Of a stretch of DNA of 55,190 bases, positions 18,703-28,046 are shown piece after piece. Position numbers and translations under genes: made by a program. The stretch is taken from positions 1 to 55,190 of the forward strand of contig JAGGUP010000147.1 of the NCBI GenBank assembly GCA_021158405.1, given 5' to 3'. The notes below the pieces were generated by a model. It was given only the letters and a program-made list of their open reading frames with translations. It was not told where the DNA came from and made no database searches. The DNA is from Bacteroidales bacterium. Its GTDB lineage: Bacteria > Bacteroidota > Bacteroidia > Bacteroidales > UBA12170. The number at the start of each line of letters is the position of its first letter. The first letter of the stretch is position 1.

Positions 18703-20715
18703 TTAAAACAAACCTTCTATTAGTTGATCGTCGGCGAAATTTGGTAAAGTGACTTTTAAATCAGAATTACTTTCCATTGCGCGTTTTGCGGCAAAAACAG
18801 CACCTTCATTTCTAGCCCAGCTTCTTCGGCTGATGCCATTGTTTACATCCCAATAGAGCATCGATTTTAAACGACGATCGGCTTCTGCTGTTCCATCAAG
18901 TAGCATTCCAAAACCACCGTTGATTACTTCTCCCCAACCAACTCCTCCTCCATTGTGAATACTTACCCAGCTTGCTCCACGAAAAGAATCTCCAATTACA
19001 TTTTGAATAGCCATATCAGCAGTAAAAGACGAACCGTCATAAATATTTGAAGTTTCACGATAAGGAGAATCCGTTCCTGAAACATCGTGATGATCACGAC
19101 CCAAAACAATCGGTGCAGAAACTTTTCCATCCGCAATGGCTTTATTAAAGGCTTCTGCAATTCTAATCCGGCCTTCCGCATCGGCATATAAAATTCGTGC
19201 TTGAGAACCGACAACCAATTTATTTTCCTGTGCTCCCTCAATCCACTGAATATTATCTGCCATTTGACTTTGAATTTCTTTGGGAGAGATTTGCATGAGC
19301 TCATTCAAAATAGCAGCAGCAATTTTATCCGTTACTTCCAAATCTATTGGATTATTAGATGTACAAACCCAACGAAATGGACCAAAACCATAATCGAAAA
19401 ATAATGGCCCCATAATATCTTGAACATAGGAAGGATATTTAAATCGAATTCCATCAGCAGCCATTACATCTGCACCAGCGCGAGACGCTTCTAAAAGAAA
19501 AGCATTTCCATAATCGAAAAAATATGTTCCTTTGGCTGTGTGCTTATTAATTGCTTTTGCTTGTCTGCGCAGTGATTCCTGCACTTTTTCTTTAAATAAC
19601 ACAGGCTGATGAACCATCATTTCTTGAGATTTCTCCAAAGAAAAACCAACCGGATAATAACCACCTGCCCAAGGATTATGCAAGGAAGTTTGATCGGAAC
19701 CCAGTTCAACAAAGATATTTTCTTGATCGAATTTTTCCCAAACATCCACAATATTTCCTTGATAAGCAATAGAAACGACTTCTTTGTTTGCTTTAGCTTT
19801 TTTCACTCTGTTGGCTAATGCATCTAAATCATCAAAAACCTCATCAACCCATCCTTGAGAATGACGCGTATGTAATGCCTTTGGGTTTATTTCAGCAGCT
19901 ACTGAAACAACTCCCGCAATATTTCCTGCTTTTGGTTGAGCACCTGACATTCCACCCAAACCTGAAGTTAAAAACAATTTTCCTGCAAAGGGATCTTCAT
20001 TTGCTTTAGCTACTTTTCTGGCTGCATTCATCACCGTAATGGTAGTACCATGAACAATTCCTTGAGGACCAATATACATAAAAGACCCCGCAGTCATTTG
20101 TCCATATTGCGAAACACCCAAAGCATTAAATTTTTCCCAATCATCTTGTTTGGAGTAATTTGGAATCACCATTCCATTGGTAACTACAACTCTTGGCGCT
20201 TCTTTATGTGATGGAAACAAACCCATAGGATGACCGGAATACATCACCAAAGTTTGTTCATTCGTCATCGTAGCCAAATATTGCATGGTGAGTAAATATT
20301 GTGCCCAATTTTGAAAAACAGCGCCATTTCCACCATAAGTGATTAACTCATGTGGATGTTGTGCTACAGTATAATCCAAATTATTCTGAATCATTAACAT
20401 AATAGCTGCTGCTTGCTTTGATTGATGTGGAAATTCATCAATATGACGGGCATGTATTTCATAATCGGGACGAAAACGATACATATATATACGACCATAT
20501 TTCTTCAATTCTTCAGCAAATTCAGGAGCTAGAATAGCATGGTGTTTTGGATCAAAATAACGCAACGCATTTTTAAGCGCTAATTTTTTTTCTTCAACAG
20601 ATAATATATCTTTTCTTATCGGCGCATGATTTATATTGGAATCATACTTTTTAATTGGAGGAAGTGTTTCTGGAATACCTATCAGTATTTGCTTTTGAAA
20701 ATCGGATAACTTCAT
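18703..20715 (-). CDS. hutU: Urocanate hydratase
   Basis: 670 aa; RIYMYRFRPDYEIHARHIDEFPH, QHPHELITYGGNGAVFQNWAQY, MYSGHPMGLFPSHKEAPRVVVTNGMVIPNYS. Confidence 0.95.
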   Translation of the reverse strand: MKLSDFQKQILIGIPETLPPIKKYDSNINHAPIRKDILSVEEKKLALKNALRYFDPKHHAILAPEFAEELKKYGRIYMYRFRPDYEIHARHIDEFPHQSKQAAAIMLMIQNNLDYTVAQHPHELITYGGNGAVFQNWAQYLLTMQYLATMTNEQTLVMYSGHPMGLFPSHKEAPRVVVTNGMVIPNYSKQDDWEKFNALGVSQYGQMTAGSFMYIGPQGIVHGTTITVMNAARKVAKANEDPFAGKLFLTSGLGGMSGAQPKAGNIAGVVSVAAEINPKALHTRHSQGWVDEVFDDLDALANRVKKAKANKEVVSIAYQGNIVDVWEKFDQENIFVELGSDQTSLHNPWAGGYYPVGFSLEKSQEMMVHQPVLFKEKVQESLRRQAKAINKHTAKGTYFFDYGNAFLLEASRAGADVMAADGIRFKYPSYVQDIMGPLFFDYGFGPFRWVCTSNNPIDLEVTDKIAAAILNELMQISPKEIQSQMADNIQWIEGAQENKLVVGSQARILYADAEGRIRIAEAFNKAIADGKVSAPIVLGRDHHDVSGTDSPYRETSNIYDGSSFTADMAIQNVIGDSFRGASWVSIHNGGGVGWGEVINGGFGMLLDGTAEADRRLKSMLYWDVNNGISRRSWARNEGAVFAAKRAMESNSDLKVTLPNFADDQLIEGLF

Positions 20716-20801
20716 TGCTGTATTTTTAGATACGCAAAATTACAAATTCATTTGCAGAAAGGTGTAATGCTTTTTCAAAAAGCGAAGCAAATGCATTTAA
20801 T

Positions 20802-20908
20802 TTAACCGCAATGAACGCGGAGAAAATCCGCAATGAACGCAAGATTCTAAAAACCAACAATAAATGACATAGCGTACTTTGCGAAACCTTTGCGAACTCA
20901 GCGGTAAA
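20802..20908. repeat. Dispersed intergenic inverted-repeat element, copy 1 (TTAACCGCAATGAACGC family)
   Basis: ttaaccgcaatgaacgcggag...actttgcgaaacctttgcgaactcagcggtaaa. Confidence 0.7.
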
Positions 20909-21065
20909 ATCTAGATTTACATACTTTTATAGTTTAAAATGAGAATATCCTGATTAAATGTAATTTGACATAAACCTTAGGAAGCTTATATTTGATTATT
21001 ATAAGATTTTTTAGTCCTGTTTCAAAAAGCGAAAATTGTATCTTTGCGTTTTCAAAAAATACAAC

Positions 21066-21449
21066 ATGAAATTCATTTATCTTGCCTTGGGTGGAAGTAT
21101 TGGAGCCACACTCCGCTATATTTTATCGGCAATGCCTCATAAAATTTATTGGGGTGCTTTCCCACTTGGGACCTTGTTTGTAAACCTATTGGGCTCTTTT
21201 CTGATCGGCTTTAGCTTTATTTTATTCGGAAAAGATAATATTCCGGAAAACTTGAAATTCTTTCTTTTCATTGGCGTATTCGGAAGTTTCACAACATTTT
21301 CGACTTTTATGTTCGATAGCTTAAACCTTTTTAAAGGTGGTGATATCAAATTTGCTATCCTCAATTTGGGTGCCGCCAACATTGCCGGATTGTTTTTTGT
21401 ATATTTGGGTTATGTTTTAGGCCAATATATTGTAAATCAAATTCATTAG
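21066..21449 (+). CDS. crcB: Fluoride exporter CrcB/FluC
   Basis: MKFIYLALGGSIGATLRYILS, LGTLFVNLLGSFLIGF, GVFGSFTTFSTFMFDSLNL. Confidence 0.93.
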   Translation: MKFIYLALGGSIGATLRYILSAMPHKIYWGAFPLGTLFVNLLGSFLIGFSFILFGKDNIPENLKFFLFIGVFGSFTTFSTFMFDSLNLFKGGDIKFAILNLGAANIAGLFFVYLGYVLGQYIVNQIH

Positions 21450-21451
21450 TC

Positions 21452-21781
21452 ATGGAAGGTTTTGAAAAAAAAATGGAATTGCGACTTATCTTAAATGAAA
21501 ATGATTCCTATCATGGCCATAGTTTATGTCGCTTAGTTGTGGAGCATGCACATAAGTTAGGAATATCGGGAGCAACTGTTATGCAAACCAAAGGAGGCTA
21601 CGGAAGCCGACAACATATGCATTCTTCAGATATCTTAAGGCTATCTGTGGAATTACCTATTGTTATTTCGATAGTCGATAGTCAGGAAAAGCTAAATCCT
21701 TTAATCGAATACATTAAAGAGCGATACAAAGGGGGCTTAATCAGCTTACAAGAAATTTGGGTCAGTAAAAAGATAAAATGA
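21452..21781 (+). CDS. DUF190 domain-containing protein
   Basis: LRLILNENDSYHGHSLCRLVVEHAHKLGISGATVMQTKGGYGS; adjacent to crcB as is typical. Confidence 0.85.
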   Translation: MEGFEKKMELRLILNENDSYHGHSLCRLVVEHAHKLGISGATVMQTKGGYGSRQHMHSSDILRLSVELPIVISIVDSQEKLNPLIEYIKERYKGGLISLQEIWVSKKIK

Positions 21782-22347
21782 TTGAACTGGAACCCTTTTA
21801 CAATTGGCGTGGATTCTACACAGCTGAAACCGATGAGCAATCTCCATTTTTTGGGAGAGAATACAATGAAATAATGCTCGATCATCGTATATACGATACC
21901 TATATCCATCCGCAATGGGATGAATTTGGTTCGCTCACTTTATATATGAAAATCCTTTACACCGATCATAATTTAGGTTTTACCATTTGGGAGTTTATCG
22001 GTGAATGGAACGATACTTTGTATAACGACATTATGTACTTATACAGAAATGTGGTGGAAGAAATGATGGAAGCTGGTATCAAAAAATTTATTTTGATTGG
22101 TGAAAATGTTTTAAATTTCCATGCAGATGATGATAGTTATTATCAGGAATGGTTTGATAATATGGAAGATGGTTGGATAGTTGGTTTAAATTTTCTAGAG
22201 CATAATTTGCAAGAGATTAAAGCGGCGCGATTGGATTATTATATTTCTTTTGGTGGTGAATTTGATTATTTGGATTGGAGAACCTATAATCCGTTGAAAT
22301 TATTCCAGAAAATTGACAAACAAATGCAGTATCGTTTTGGGGAATAA
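21778..22347 (+). CDS. Hypothetical protein, 189 aa, acidic and aromatic-rich
   Basis: Intact ORF; ATGA overlap with the DUF190 stop; no family recognised. Confidence 0.75.
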   Translation: MIELEPFYNWRGFYTAETDEQSPFFGREYNEIMLDHRIYDTYIHPQWDEFGSLTLYMKILYTDHNLGFTIWEFIGEWNDTLYNDIMYLYRNVVEEMMEAGIKKFILIGENVLNFHADDDSYYQEWFDNMEDGWIVGLNFLEHNLQEIKAARLDYYISFGGEFDYLDWRTYNPLKLFQKIDKQMQYRFGE

Positions 22348-22357
22348 ATTTTGGTGT

Positions 22358-22390
22358 AGTGATACGATGACTCGGAGTCATCGTATCACT
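22358..22390. repeat. Perfect 16-bp inverted repeat with 1-nt centre, just upstream of acyP
   Basis: AGTGATACGATGACTC G GAGTCATCGTATCACT. Confidence 0.95.
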
Positions 22391-22400
22391 GAATATCTTA

Positions 22401-22673
22401 ATGATGAGAAAAACAGTTAGCATAAATATTTCAGGTCGTGTTCAAGGCGTTGGCTTTCGATATTACACCAAAAAGAAAGCTCAGGAATGCAATGTAAACG
22501 GTTTTGTACAAAATAAGCCCGACGGCTCCGTTTATATAGAAGCTAGTGGCGAAACGATTGATATTGATACATTTATTGATTGGTGCAAAAAAGGACCAAC
22601 TTGGGCGAGAGTAGAAAATTGTCGCATAAGTGAGTTCCCTGATCAGGAGTGGAAAGGGTTTGAGATTAGATGA
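22401..22673 (+). CDS. acyP: Acylphosphatase
   Basis: VSINISGRVQGVGFRYYTKKKAQECNVNGFVQNKPDGSVYIEASG. Confidence 0.93.
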   Translation: MMRKTVSINISGRVQGVGFRYYTKKKAQECNVNGFVQNKPDGSVYIEASGETIDIDTFIDWCKKGPTWARVENCRISEFPDQEWKGFEIR

Positions 22674-22689
22674 AATTATAATTCTAAAA

Positions 22690-23030
22690 TTCTTTGAGCT
22701 CCTTGGTGAAATCCTTTGGGTGACTTAGGGCTTAGTGGTAAATCTTTTATCTCGCAGGCGGTATGAAAAGGGATCGAAGGAAAGAGGATGCTTTTCGACT
22801 TCAGAACTTTCAAGCCTTTATCTCGTTAGGGATTATATATGGATAGCATTTAACACACGCATTCTATCACGTCCCATACGGGACGAAATAATATCTTTTG
22901 CTTAATTATTTTCTACCCATATTAAATGCCTACGGCATCTTCTAAATTTGACATAATACAAAACACCTTTGCGGCTCAGCGAGAAACAATACCAAGCAAA
23001 GACGCAAGAGACACAAAGAAAATGGTGAAA
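22690..23030. repeat. Cluster of degenerate intergenic repeat elements
   Basis: cttggtgaaatcctttgggtgacttagggcttagtggtaaa; palindrome CGTCCCatacGGGACG (22870-22885) in atggatagcatttaac...tacccatattaaatgcctacggcat; cctttgcggctcagcgag...gcaaagacgcaagagacacaaag. Confidence 0.55.
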
Positions 23031-23042
23031 AAATAAATCACT

Positions 23043-23720
23043 TTATATTTTAATCGCCTGTGTAATCTCCCGTTTGCCAATAGGGCCTGGCAAGGCATTT
23101 AAACTAAAACCCGCCGCTTTTAAAGCTCTTTTTACTTTTCCTTTTGCGGAATAGGTCATTAGAATTCCCTTGGGTTTCATGGCTAAATAAATCTTCCGAA
23201 AGATTTCTTCTGTCCAGAGTTCAGGCTGTAAATCGGGATTAAAAGCATCGAAATAAACCAAGTCGAAAGATTCTTTAGAAAAGGCTAACTCTTCTAGTTT
23301 TATCTTCTTTTTTTCAAACTTAAAATTAGATTGTATTTCTAATCTCTGATTCCAATCCATAGCATGCAGTTTCTTGAATAAGCTGTCATTTTCATCAGAC
23401 AAATTCAGTTTTTCTGAAAAATTCAGTTTTCCCACCAACTCCTTTTCCACAGGATAAGCTTCAATGGAAAGATAATCCACGTGAATATTACTTTTTATTG
23501 CAAATAAGAGACTTAACAAAGCATTTAAACCGGTCCCAAAACCCATTTCAAAAATAGATATAGAACTTTGTTCATTTGCTTTTTTCATCAATCCATTTTG
23601 AATAAAAATATGCTCAGATTCTTGAATAGCACCATGTGTAGAATGAAAATTTTCATCTTTTCCAATCAGCTCAATGGTTGTACTTCCATCTTCGGTAATC
23701 CTTATTTTACGTTTATTCAT
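23043..23720 (-). CDS. mnmD: tRNA (5-methylaminomethyl-2-thiouridine)(34)-methyltransferase MnmD
   Basis: FEMGFGTGLNALLSLLFA, SFDLVYFDAFNPDLQPELWTEEIFRKIYLAMKPKGILMTYSAKGKVKRALKAAGF. Confidence 0.9.
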   Translation of the reverse strand: MNKRKIRITEDGSTTIELIGKDENFHSTHGAIQESEHIFIQNGLMKKANEQSSISIFEMGFGTGLNALLSLLFAIKSNIHVDYLSIEAYPVEKELVGKLNFSEKLNLSDENDSLFKKLHAMDWNQRLEIQSNFKFEKKKIKLEELAFSKESFDLVYFDAFNPDLQPELWTEEIFRKIYLAMKPKGILMTYSAKGKVKRALKAAGFSLNALPGPIGKREITQAIKI

Positions 23721-23773
23721 TCATGCAAAAATACGTTAAGTTTTTTTGTATCTTTATAAAAATTAAAAGCCTT

Positions 23774-24505
23774 ATGTTGACGCAATTACACAAAAATCAA
23801 ATACTGTTTTTAGACATTGAAACGGTGGCGCAATTTCCTCTGTATGATGAAATACCCGAACGTTTACGCTTATTATGGAACAAAAAAGCAGCACTCTTGG
23901 CAAGAGGCGAAGAAGCTGATCCAGAGCAGCTTTATGATCGAGCAGGAATTTATGCTGAATTCGGGAAAATTGTTTGTATTTCTATTGGTTACTTTGAAAA
24001 GAAACTTCAAAAATTCAGGATTAAATCTTTTTTTGGTCATAATGAGAAATCTTTACTTATAGGTTTTGCTGAGATGTTAAACAAACACTTTCACTCCGAA
24101 AACGATTTATTATGTGCGCATAATGGGAAAGAATTTGATTTTCCCTATATCGCACGGCGACTTTTGGTAAACCAAATTAAATTACCCAAACTATTAGATA
24201 TTGCAGGTAAAAAGCCTTGGGAAATTAAACATCTTGATACGATGGAGCTATGGAAATTTGGCGATTACAAACATTATACTTCGCTAGATTTGTTGACGGC
24301 CATTTTTAATATTCCGTCTCCAAAATCCGATATCAACGGAAGTCAAGTAAATGAAGTGTATTGGAAAGATAAAAATGCAAAACGCATAGCGGAATATTGC
24401 CAGAACGATGTTTTAGCCATTGCTCAACTTATGAATGCCTATCAGGGAAAAGCGCTGTGGAAGGAAAAGGAACTTGAGTTTTGTGAGCTTTTAGAGATTA
24501 AATAG
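23774..24505 (+). CDS. DEDD-type 3'-5' exonuclease / RNase H-like (PolB-like exonuclease)
   Basis: ILFLDIETVAQFPLYDE; LLCAHNGKEFDFPYIARRLL; RIAEYCQNDVLAIAQL; start taken at ATG 23774. Confidence 0.85.
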   Translation: MLTQLHKNQILFLDIETVAQFPLYDEIPERLRLLWNKKAALLARGEEADPEQLYDRAGIYAEFGKIVCISIGYFEKKLQKFRIKSFFGHNEKSLLIGFAEMLNKHFHSENDLLCAHNGKEFDFPYIARRLLVNQIKLPKLLDIAGKKPWEIKHLDTMELWKFGDYKHYTSLDLLTAIFNIPSPKSDINGSQVNEVYWKDKNAKRIAEYCQNDVLAIAQLMNAYQGKALWKEKELEFCELLEIK

Positions 24506-24582
24506 TCACAGGATAACTTAAAAATGAAGGTGTTAAACTGTCATTTAAATACAGTCATCCTATGACTATTGAATAAAATAAA

Positions 24583-26367
24583 TCAATAATGATTCCTCTT
24601 TTTATAGCTCGTATGTAATAGGCGATGCGATACTTCTCCAAGTGGTTCTTTCAAAAATTCTTTATAAATCTTAATAATTTCCGGATTTTTGTGAGATTTC
24701 CGCACAGGCATATTCATATCCTCTTCGTAAATTGCTTCGGCCCTTTTCTTACGAATTTCATCATTCGTTGGGATGGGTTGTCCACCACCTCCGATGCATC
24801 CACCCGGGCAAGCCATCACTTCTATAAAATGATATGGAGATTTTCCGGCAGCAACCTGATCCATTATTTTTCGTGCATTTATCAATCCATGAGCTACCGC
24901 TACTTTTAGTTCTACACCTTCTAAGAAGCTCCAATCCGGCAAACAATTTTCCAGCTTTATTGCCGCTTCTTTTATTCCTTCCATTCCTCTAACAGGTAAA
25001 ATATTCAAATTATCAAAAGGAACATCTCTACCTGTAACCAACTCATAAGCAGTTCTCAGTGCAGCTTCCATAACGCCTCCGGTAGCACCAAAAATAGCAC
25101 CTGCTCCAGTCGATTCTCCCATAATACTATCAAATTCACTATCTTCCAGTTCGGCAAAATTTAAACCTGCCTGATTGATCATATGACCTAATTCTCGAGT
25201 GGTAAGCCCTGCATCAATATCTCGATAGCCGCTATCATTCATTTCTGGACGATTTGCCTCAAATTTCTTCGCCGCACAAGGCATAATTGAAATACTGACA
25301 ATATCTTTAGGATCGATTCCTTTTTTCTCCGCATAATACGTTTTTGACAAAGCGCCAAACATTTGCTGAGGAGATTTACACGTGGACAAATGTCCTAAAT
25401 GTTCAGGAAAGATATGCTCGATAAATTTTACCCATCCGGGTGAACAGGAAGTAATCATCGGAAGTTTTATAGAAGTATCATTTTCTACTAGTGCTTTTCT
25501 TAGCCTTTGCAAAAGCTCGTAACCTTCTTCAACAATGGTTAAGTCGGCTGAAAAATCTGTATCTAACACGGAATCAACGCCTAAACGCTTCAATGAGGTA
25601 ACCATTTTTCCAGTCACACGAGATCCAACAGGATAGCCTAGCATTTCACCGATTGCCACTCGCACAGAAGGAGCTGTATTTATTACCACATGTTTTTTCT
25701 CATTTCCAATAGCTTCCCAAACACGATCGAAATAACGTCTTTCGGTAAGAGCTCCTGTAGGACAATGAATAACGCATTGTCCACAATTGGTACAAATAGC
25801 TTCATTCAAAGGCAGATCCATAAAGGTAGAAATTTTCATATCTTTTCCTTTACCACTTACGGTAAGTGCATTCACATGCTGAAGTTCGGCACAAGTTCGA
25901 ACACAGCGCTGACAACGAACACATTTACTATCGTCTTTTTCTATCGACCAAGAAGAACGATCAATTTCAATATTTGGCTTTAAAACACTTAAATAGCGAT
26001 TGTTATCAATATTGTATTCGGCCGAAAGCGCTTGTAATTCGCAATTCATGCTTCGGTAACAAGTGGTACATTGCGTATTGTGTTCCGAAACCAAAAGCGC
26101 AACTATATCCTTTCTAGCATTGCGGACTTTAGGCGTATTGGTCTTAACAACCATGCCGTCTTCGGCAGGCACAGCACAGGAAGCTGAAAGGGTTTTACTT
26201 CCTTCTACTTCAACTACACAAACACGACAATTACCAGCAACACATAAATCCTCGTGATGACAAAGTGTTGGAATTCGAACATTGACTTTTTTTGCAGCAT
26301 CCAAAATGGTTTGACCCTTTTCTATGGATACTTTTTTATTATCTATGGTTAAATTTATTATTGACAT
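24583..26367 (-). CDS. hndD: [FeFe]-hydrogenase catalytic subunit, HndD/HydA-type
   Basis: [2Fe-2S] CHHEDLCVAGNCRVC; His-type HNTQCTTCYRSMNCELQ; CVRCQRCVRTC and CTNCGQCVIHCPTGAL; H-cluster motifs TSCSPGW, MPCAAKKFE, EVMACPGGCIGGGGQP; C-terminal small-subunit region. Confidence 0.96.
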   Translation of the reverse strand: MSIINLTIDNKKVSIEKGQTILDAAKKVNVRIPTLCHHEDLCVAGNCRVCVVEVEGSKTLSASCAVPAEDGMVVKTNTPKVRNARKDIVALLVSEHNTQCTTCYRSMNCELQALSAEYNIDNNRYLSVLKPNIEIDRSSWSIEKDDSKCVRCQRCVRTCAELQHVNALTVSGKGKDMKISTFMDLPLNEAICTNCGQCVIHCPTGALTERRYFDRVWEAIGNEKKHVVINTAPSVRVAIGEMLGYPVGSRVTGKMVTSLKRLGVDSVLDTDFSADLTIVEEGYELLQRLRKALVENDTSIKLPMITSCSPGWVKFIEHIFPEHLGHLSTCKSPQQMFGALSKTYYAEKKGIDPKDIVSISIMPCAAKKFEANRPEMNDSGYRDIDAGLTTRELGHMINQAGLNFAELEDSEFDSIMGESTGAGAIFGATGGVMEAALRTAYELVTGRDVPFDNLNILPVRGMEGIKEAAIKLENCLPDWSFLEGVELKVAVAHGLINARKIMDQVAAGKSPYHFIEVMACPGGCIGGGGQPIPTNDEIRKKRAEAIYEEDMNMPVRKSHKNPEIIKIYKEFLKEPLGEVSHRLLHTSYKKRNHY

Positions 26368-26384
26368 TAGTTTCCTTTTTTAAA

Positions 26385-27551
26385 TTAGTAGATCATTTCT
26401 TCACGGAAATTATTGACTATGGAAGAAAACGAATTCTGAACAGACTGTCCTAATCCACACTTAGACGCCACTTTCATTGTTTCGGTCAGTTTTAATAGCT
26501 GATTTAAATAGGAAGATGGTTTCTCTCCACGTTTTATAGCTTCGATGCCTTTTAACAGCTGCTGCGTTCCCACGCGACAAGGCGTACATTGTCCGCAAGA
26601 TTCTTCCGCAAAAAATTCTAAATAATCTTTCAGGACATTATACATGGAGCGAGATGAGTTAAAAATCATCATCGAACCTCCGGTTGGAACTCCTTCAAAA
26701 CCAATAATTTTATTTTTAAAATCTTTCCGAGGAACACAAAAACCAGAAGCACCACCAATTTGAACGGCTTTAGTATCACCATTGCCAAATTCTTTTACAA
26801 ATTCATCAACACCAATACCCAATTCCAATTCATATATTCCAGCTTTGGTAGTATCTCCAGATATAGAAAATACTTTTGATCCACGAGAATCTGAGGTTCC
26901 TAACTTTTTAAAAGGTTCTACTCCTATCCGTATAATCATGGTGCAGTACACCAGAGTTTCCACATTATTAATTACGGTCGGTTTTCCATTGTATCCAATT
27001 TTGGTTGGATAAGGTGGTTTGTTTCTGGGTTCTCCCCGCTTGCCTTCCATAGATTCAAAAAGTGCGCTTTCTTCACCACAAATATAAGCTCCGCTTCCTG
27101 AAAACATTTTAATAGTAAAATCTAATCCAAGATTTTGAATGTTCTTATTGAACTTTTCTATGAGTGGGTTTAAGTCTTTTAAGAGGAAATTGTACTCATT
27201 CCTAAGATAGACAAATCCTTCTTTTGCTCCTATAGCGTAAGCACATATTGCCATCCCAACCAATACTTTACTCGGAACGACATCAAGAATCTCTCTATCT
27301 TTAAAGGTTCCGGGCTCACCTTCATCTGCATTACAAATAACATATTTAACATCACTCTTTTCTGCCTTTGCCAATTTCCACTTTAATCCGGTAGGAAAAC
27401 CTGCGCCACCTCTCCCTCTTAATCCGGAACTTATGATTTGTTCAATAATCTGATCAGGAGTCATTGCTAGAGCTTTTTTGAGCACTTCTAAAGGCTCACA
27501 ATTAGCACAATCGAAAATAATATCTACTTTTTTTAATCCTTTATATCCCAT
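26385..27551 (-). CDS. hndC: NuoF-like NADH-binding hydrogenase subunit (HydB/HndC-type, minimal form)
   Basis: LRGRGGAGFPTGLKWKLAK, CNADEGEPGTFKDREIL, GSGAYICGEESAL, ESCGQCTPCRVGTQQLL; 388 aa. Confidence 0.92.
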   Translation of the reverse strand: MGYKGLKKVDIIFDCANCEPLEVLKKALAMTPDQIIEQIISSGLRGRGGAGFPTGLKWKLAKAEKSDVKYVICNADEGEPGTFKDREILDVVPSKVLVGMAICAYAIGAKEGFVYLRNEYNFLLKDLNPLIEKFNKNIQNLGLDFTIKMFSGSGAYICGEESALFESMEGKRGEPRNKPPYPTKIGYNGKPTVINNVETLVYCTMIIRIGVEPFKKLGTSDSRGSKVFSISGDTTKAGIYELELGIGVDEFVKEFGNGDTKAVQIGGASGFCVPRKDFKNKIIGFEGVPTGGSMMIFNSSRSMYNVLKDYLEFFAEESCGQCTPCRVGTQQLLKGIEAIKRGEKPSSYLNQLLKLTETMKVASKCGLGQSVQNSFSSIVNNFREEMIY

Positions 27552-27553
27552 GG

Positions 27554-28033
27554 CTAAAAATCAGTTAAATGTTTAGGGTCTAAATCACGTATAATATCAA
27601 TCGCTTTTTCGGGAGTTATTTCAGAATAAACATCATCGTTAACAAGCATAACTGGCCCTTTATGACACCAACCCAAACAATTGCTTTCTATTAAAGTAAA
27701 TTGTTTATCACGCGTAGTTTCTCCCATTTTTATTTTTAGAAGTTTTTCAATTGCTTGCACAATCTTTTGTTTACCCGACATTTTACAGCTAATTGTTTTA
27801 CAAACTCTGATGACATTTTTACCCACAGGCTTAGTAAATAAATAGGAATAAAAAGAAGCAGTTCCATATACTTCTGCTGAAGACAAATCGAGTGCTTTTG
27901 CTACTTCTACCATAGCTTTCTCTGTGAGATAATTTTCATCGGCCACAACCCCTTGCAATATAGGAAGCAAGTTATTTCTTGAACACCCATGTTTGTCAAC
28001 AAGTTCTTTCACCAAATTTTTTGTTTGAATCAT
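27554..28033 (-). CDS. hndA: NuoE-like [2Fe-2S] hydrogenase subunit (HydC/HndA-type)
   Basis: VRVCKTISCKMSGKQKIVQAIEKLLKIKMGETTRDKQFTLIESNCLGWCHKGPVMLVNDDVYSEITPEKAIDII. Confidence 0.92.
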   Translation of the reverse strand: MIQTKNLVKELVDKHGCSRNNLLPILQGVVADENYLTEKAMVEVAKALDLSSAEVYGTASFYSYLFTKPVGKNVIRVCKTISCKMSGKQKIVQAIEKLLKIKMGETTRDKQFTLIESNCLGWCHKGPVMLVNDDVYSEITPEKAIDIIRDLDPKHLTDF

Positions 28034-28046
28034 GATAAAATATTTA

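Noticed and set aside
18996-19304. Same-strand out-of-frame ORF (102 aa) within hutU
   Set aside because: Inside a clearly coding, conserved gene; low-complexity translation.
20940-21065. Possible fluoride riboswitch upstream of crcB
   Set aside because: I could not find the conserved core by eye; only a promoter-like TATCTTTGC is apparent. Needs an Infernal search.
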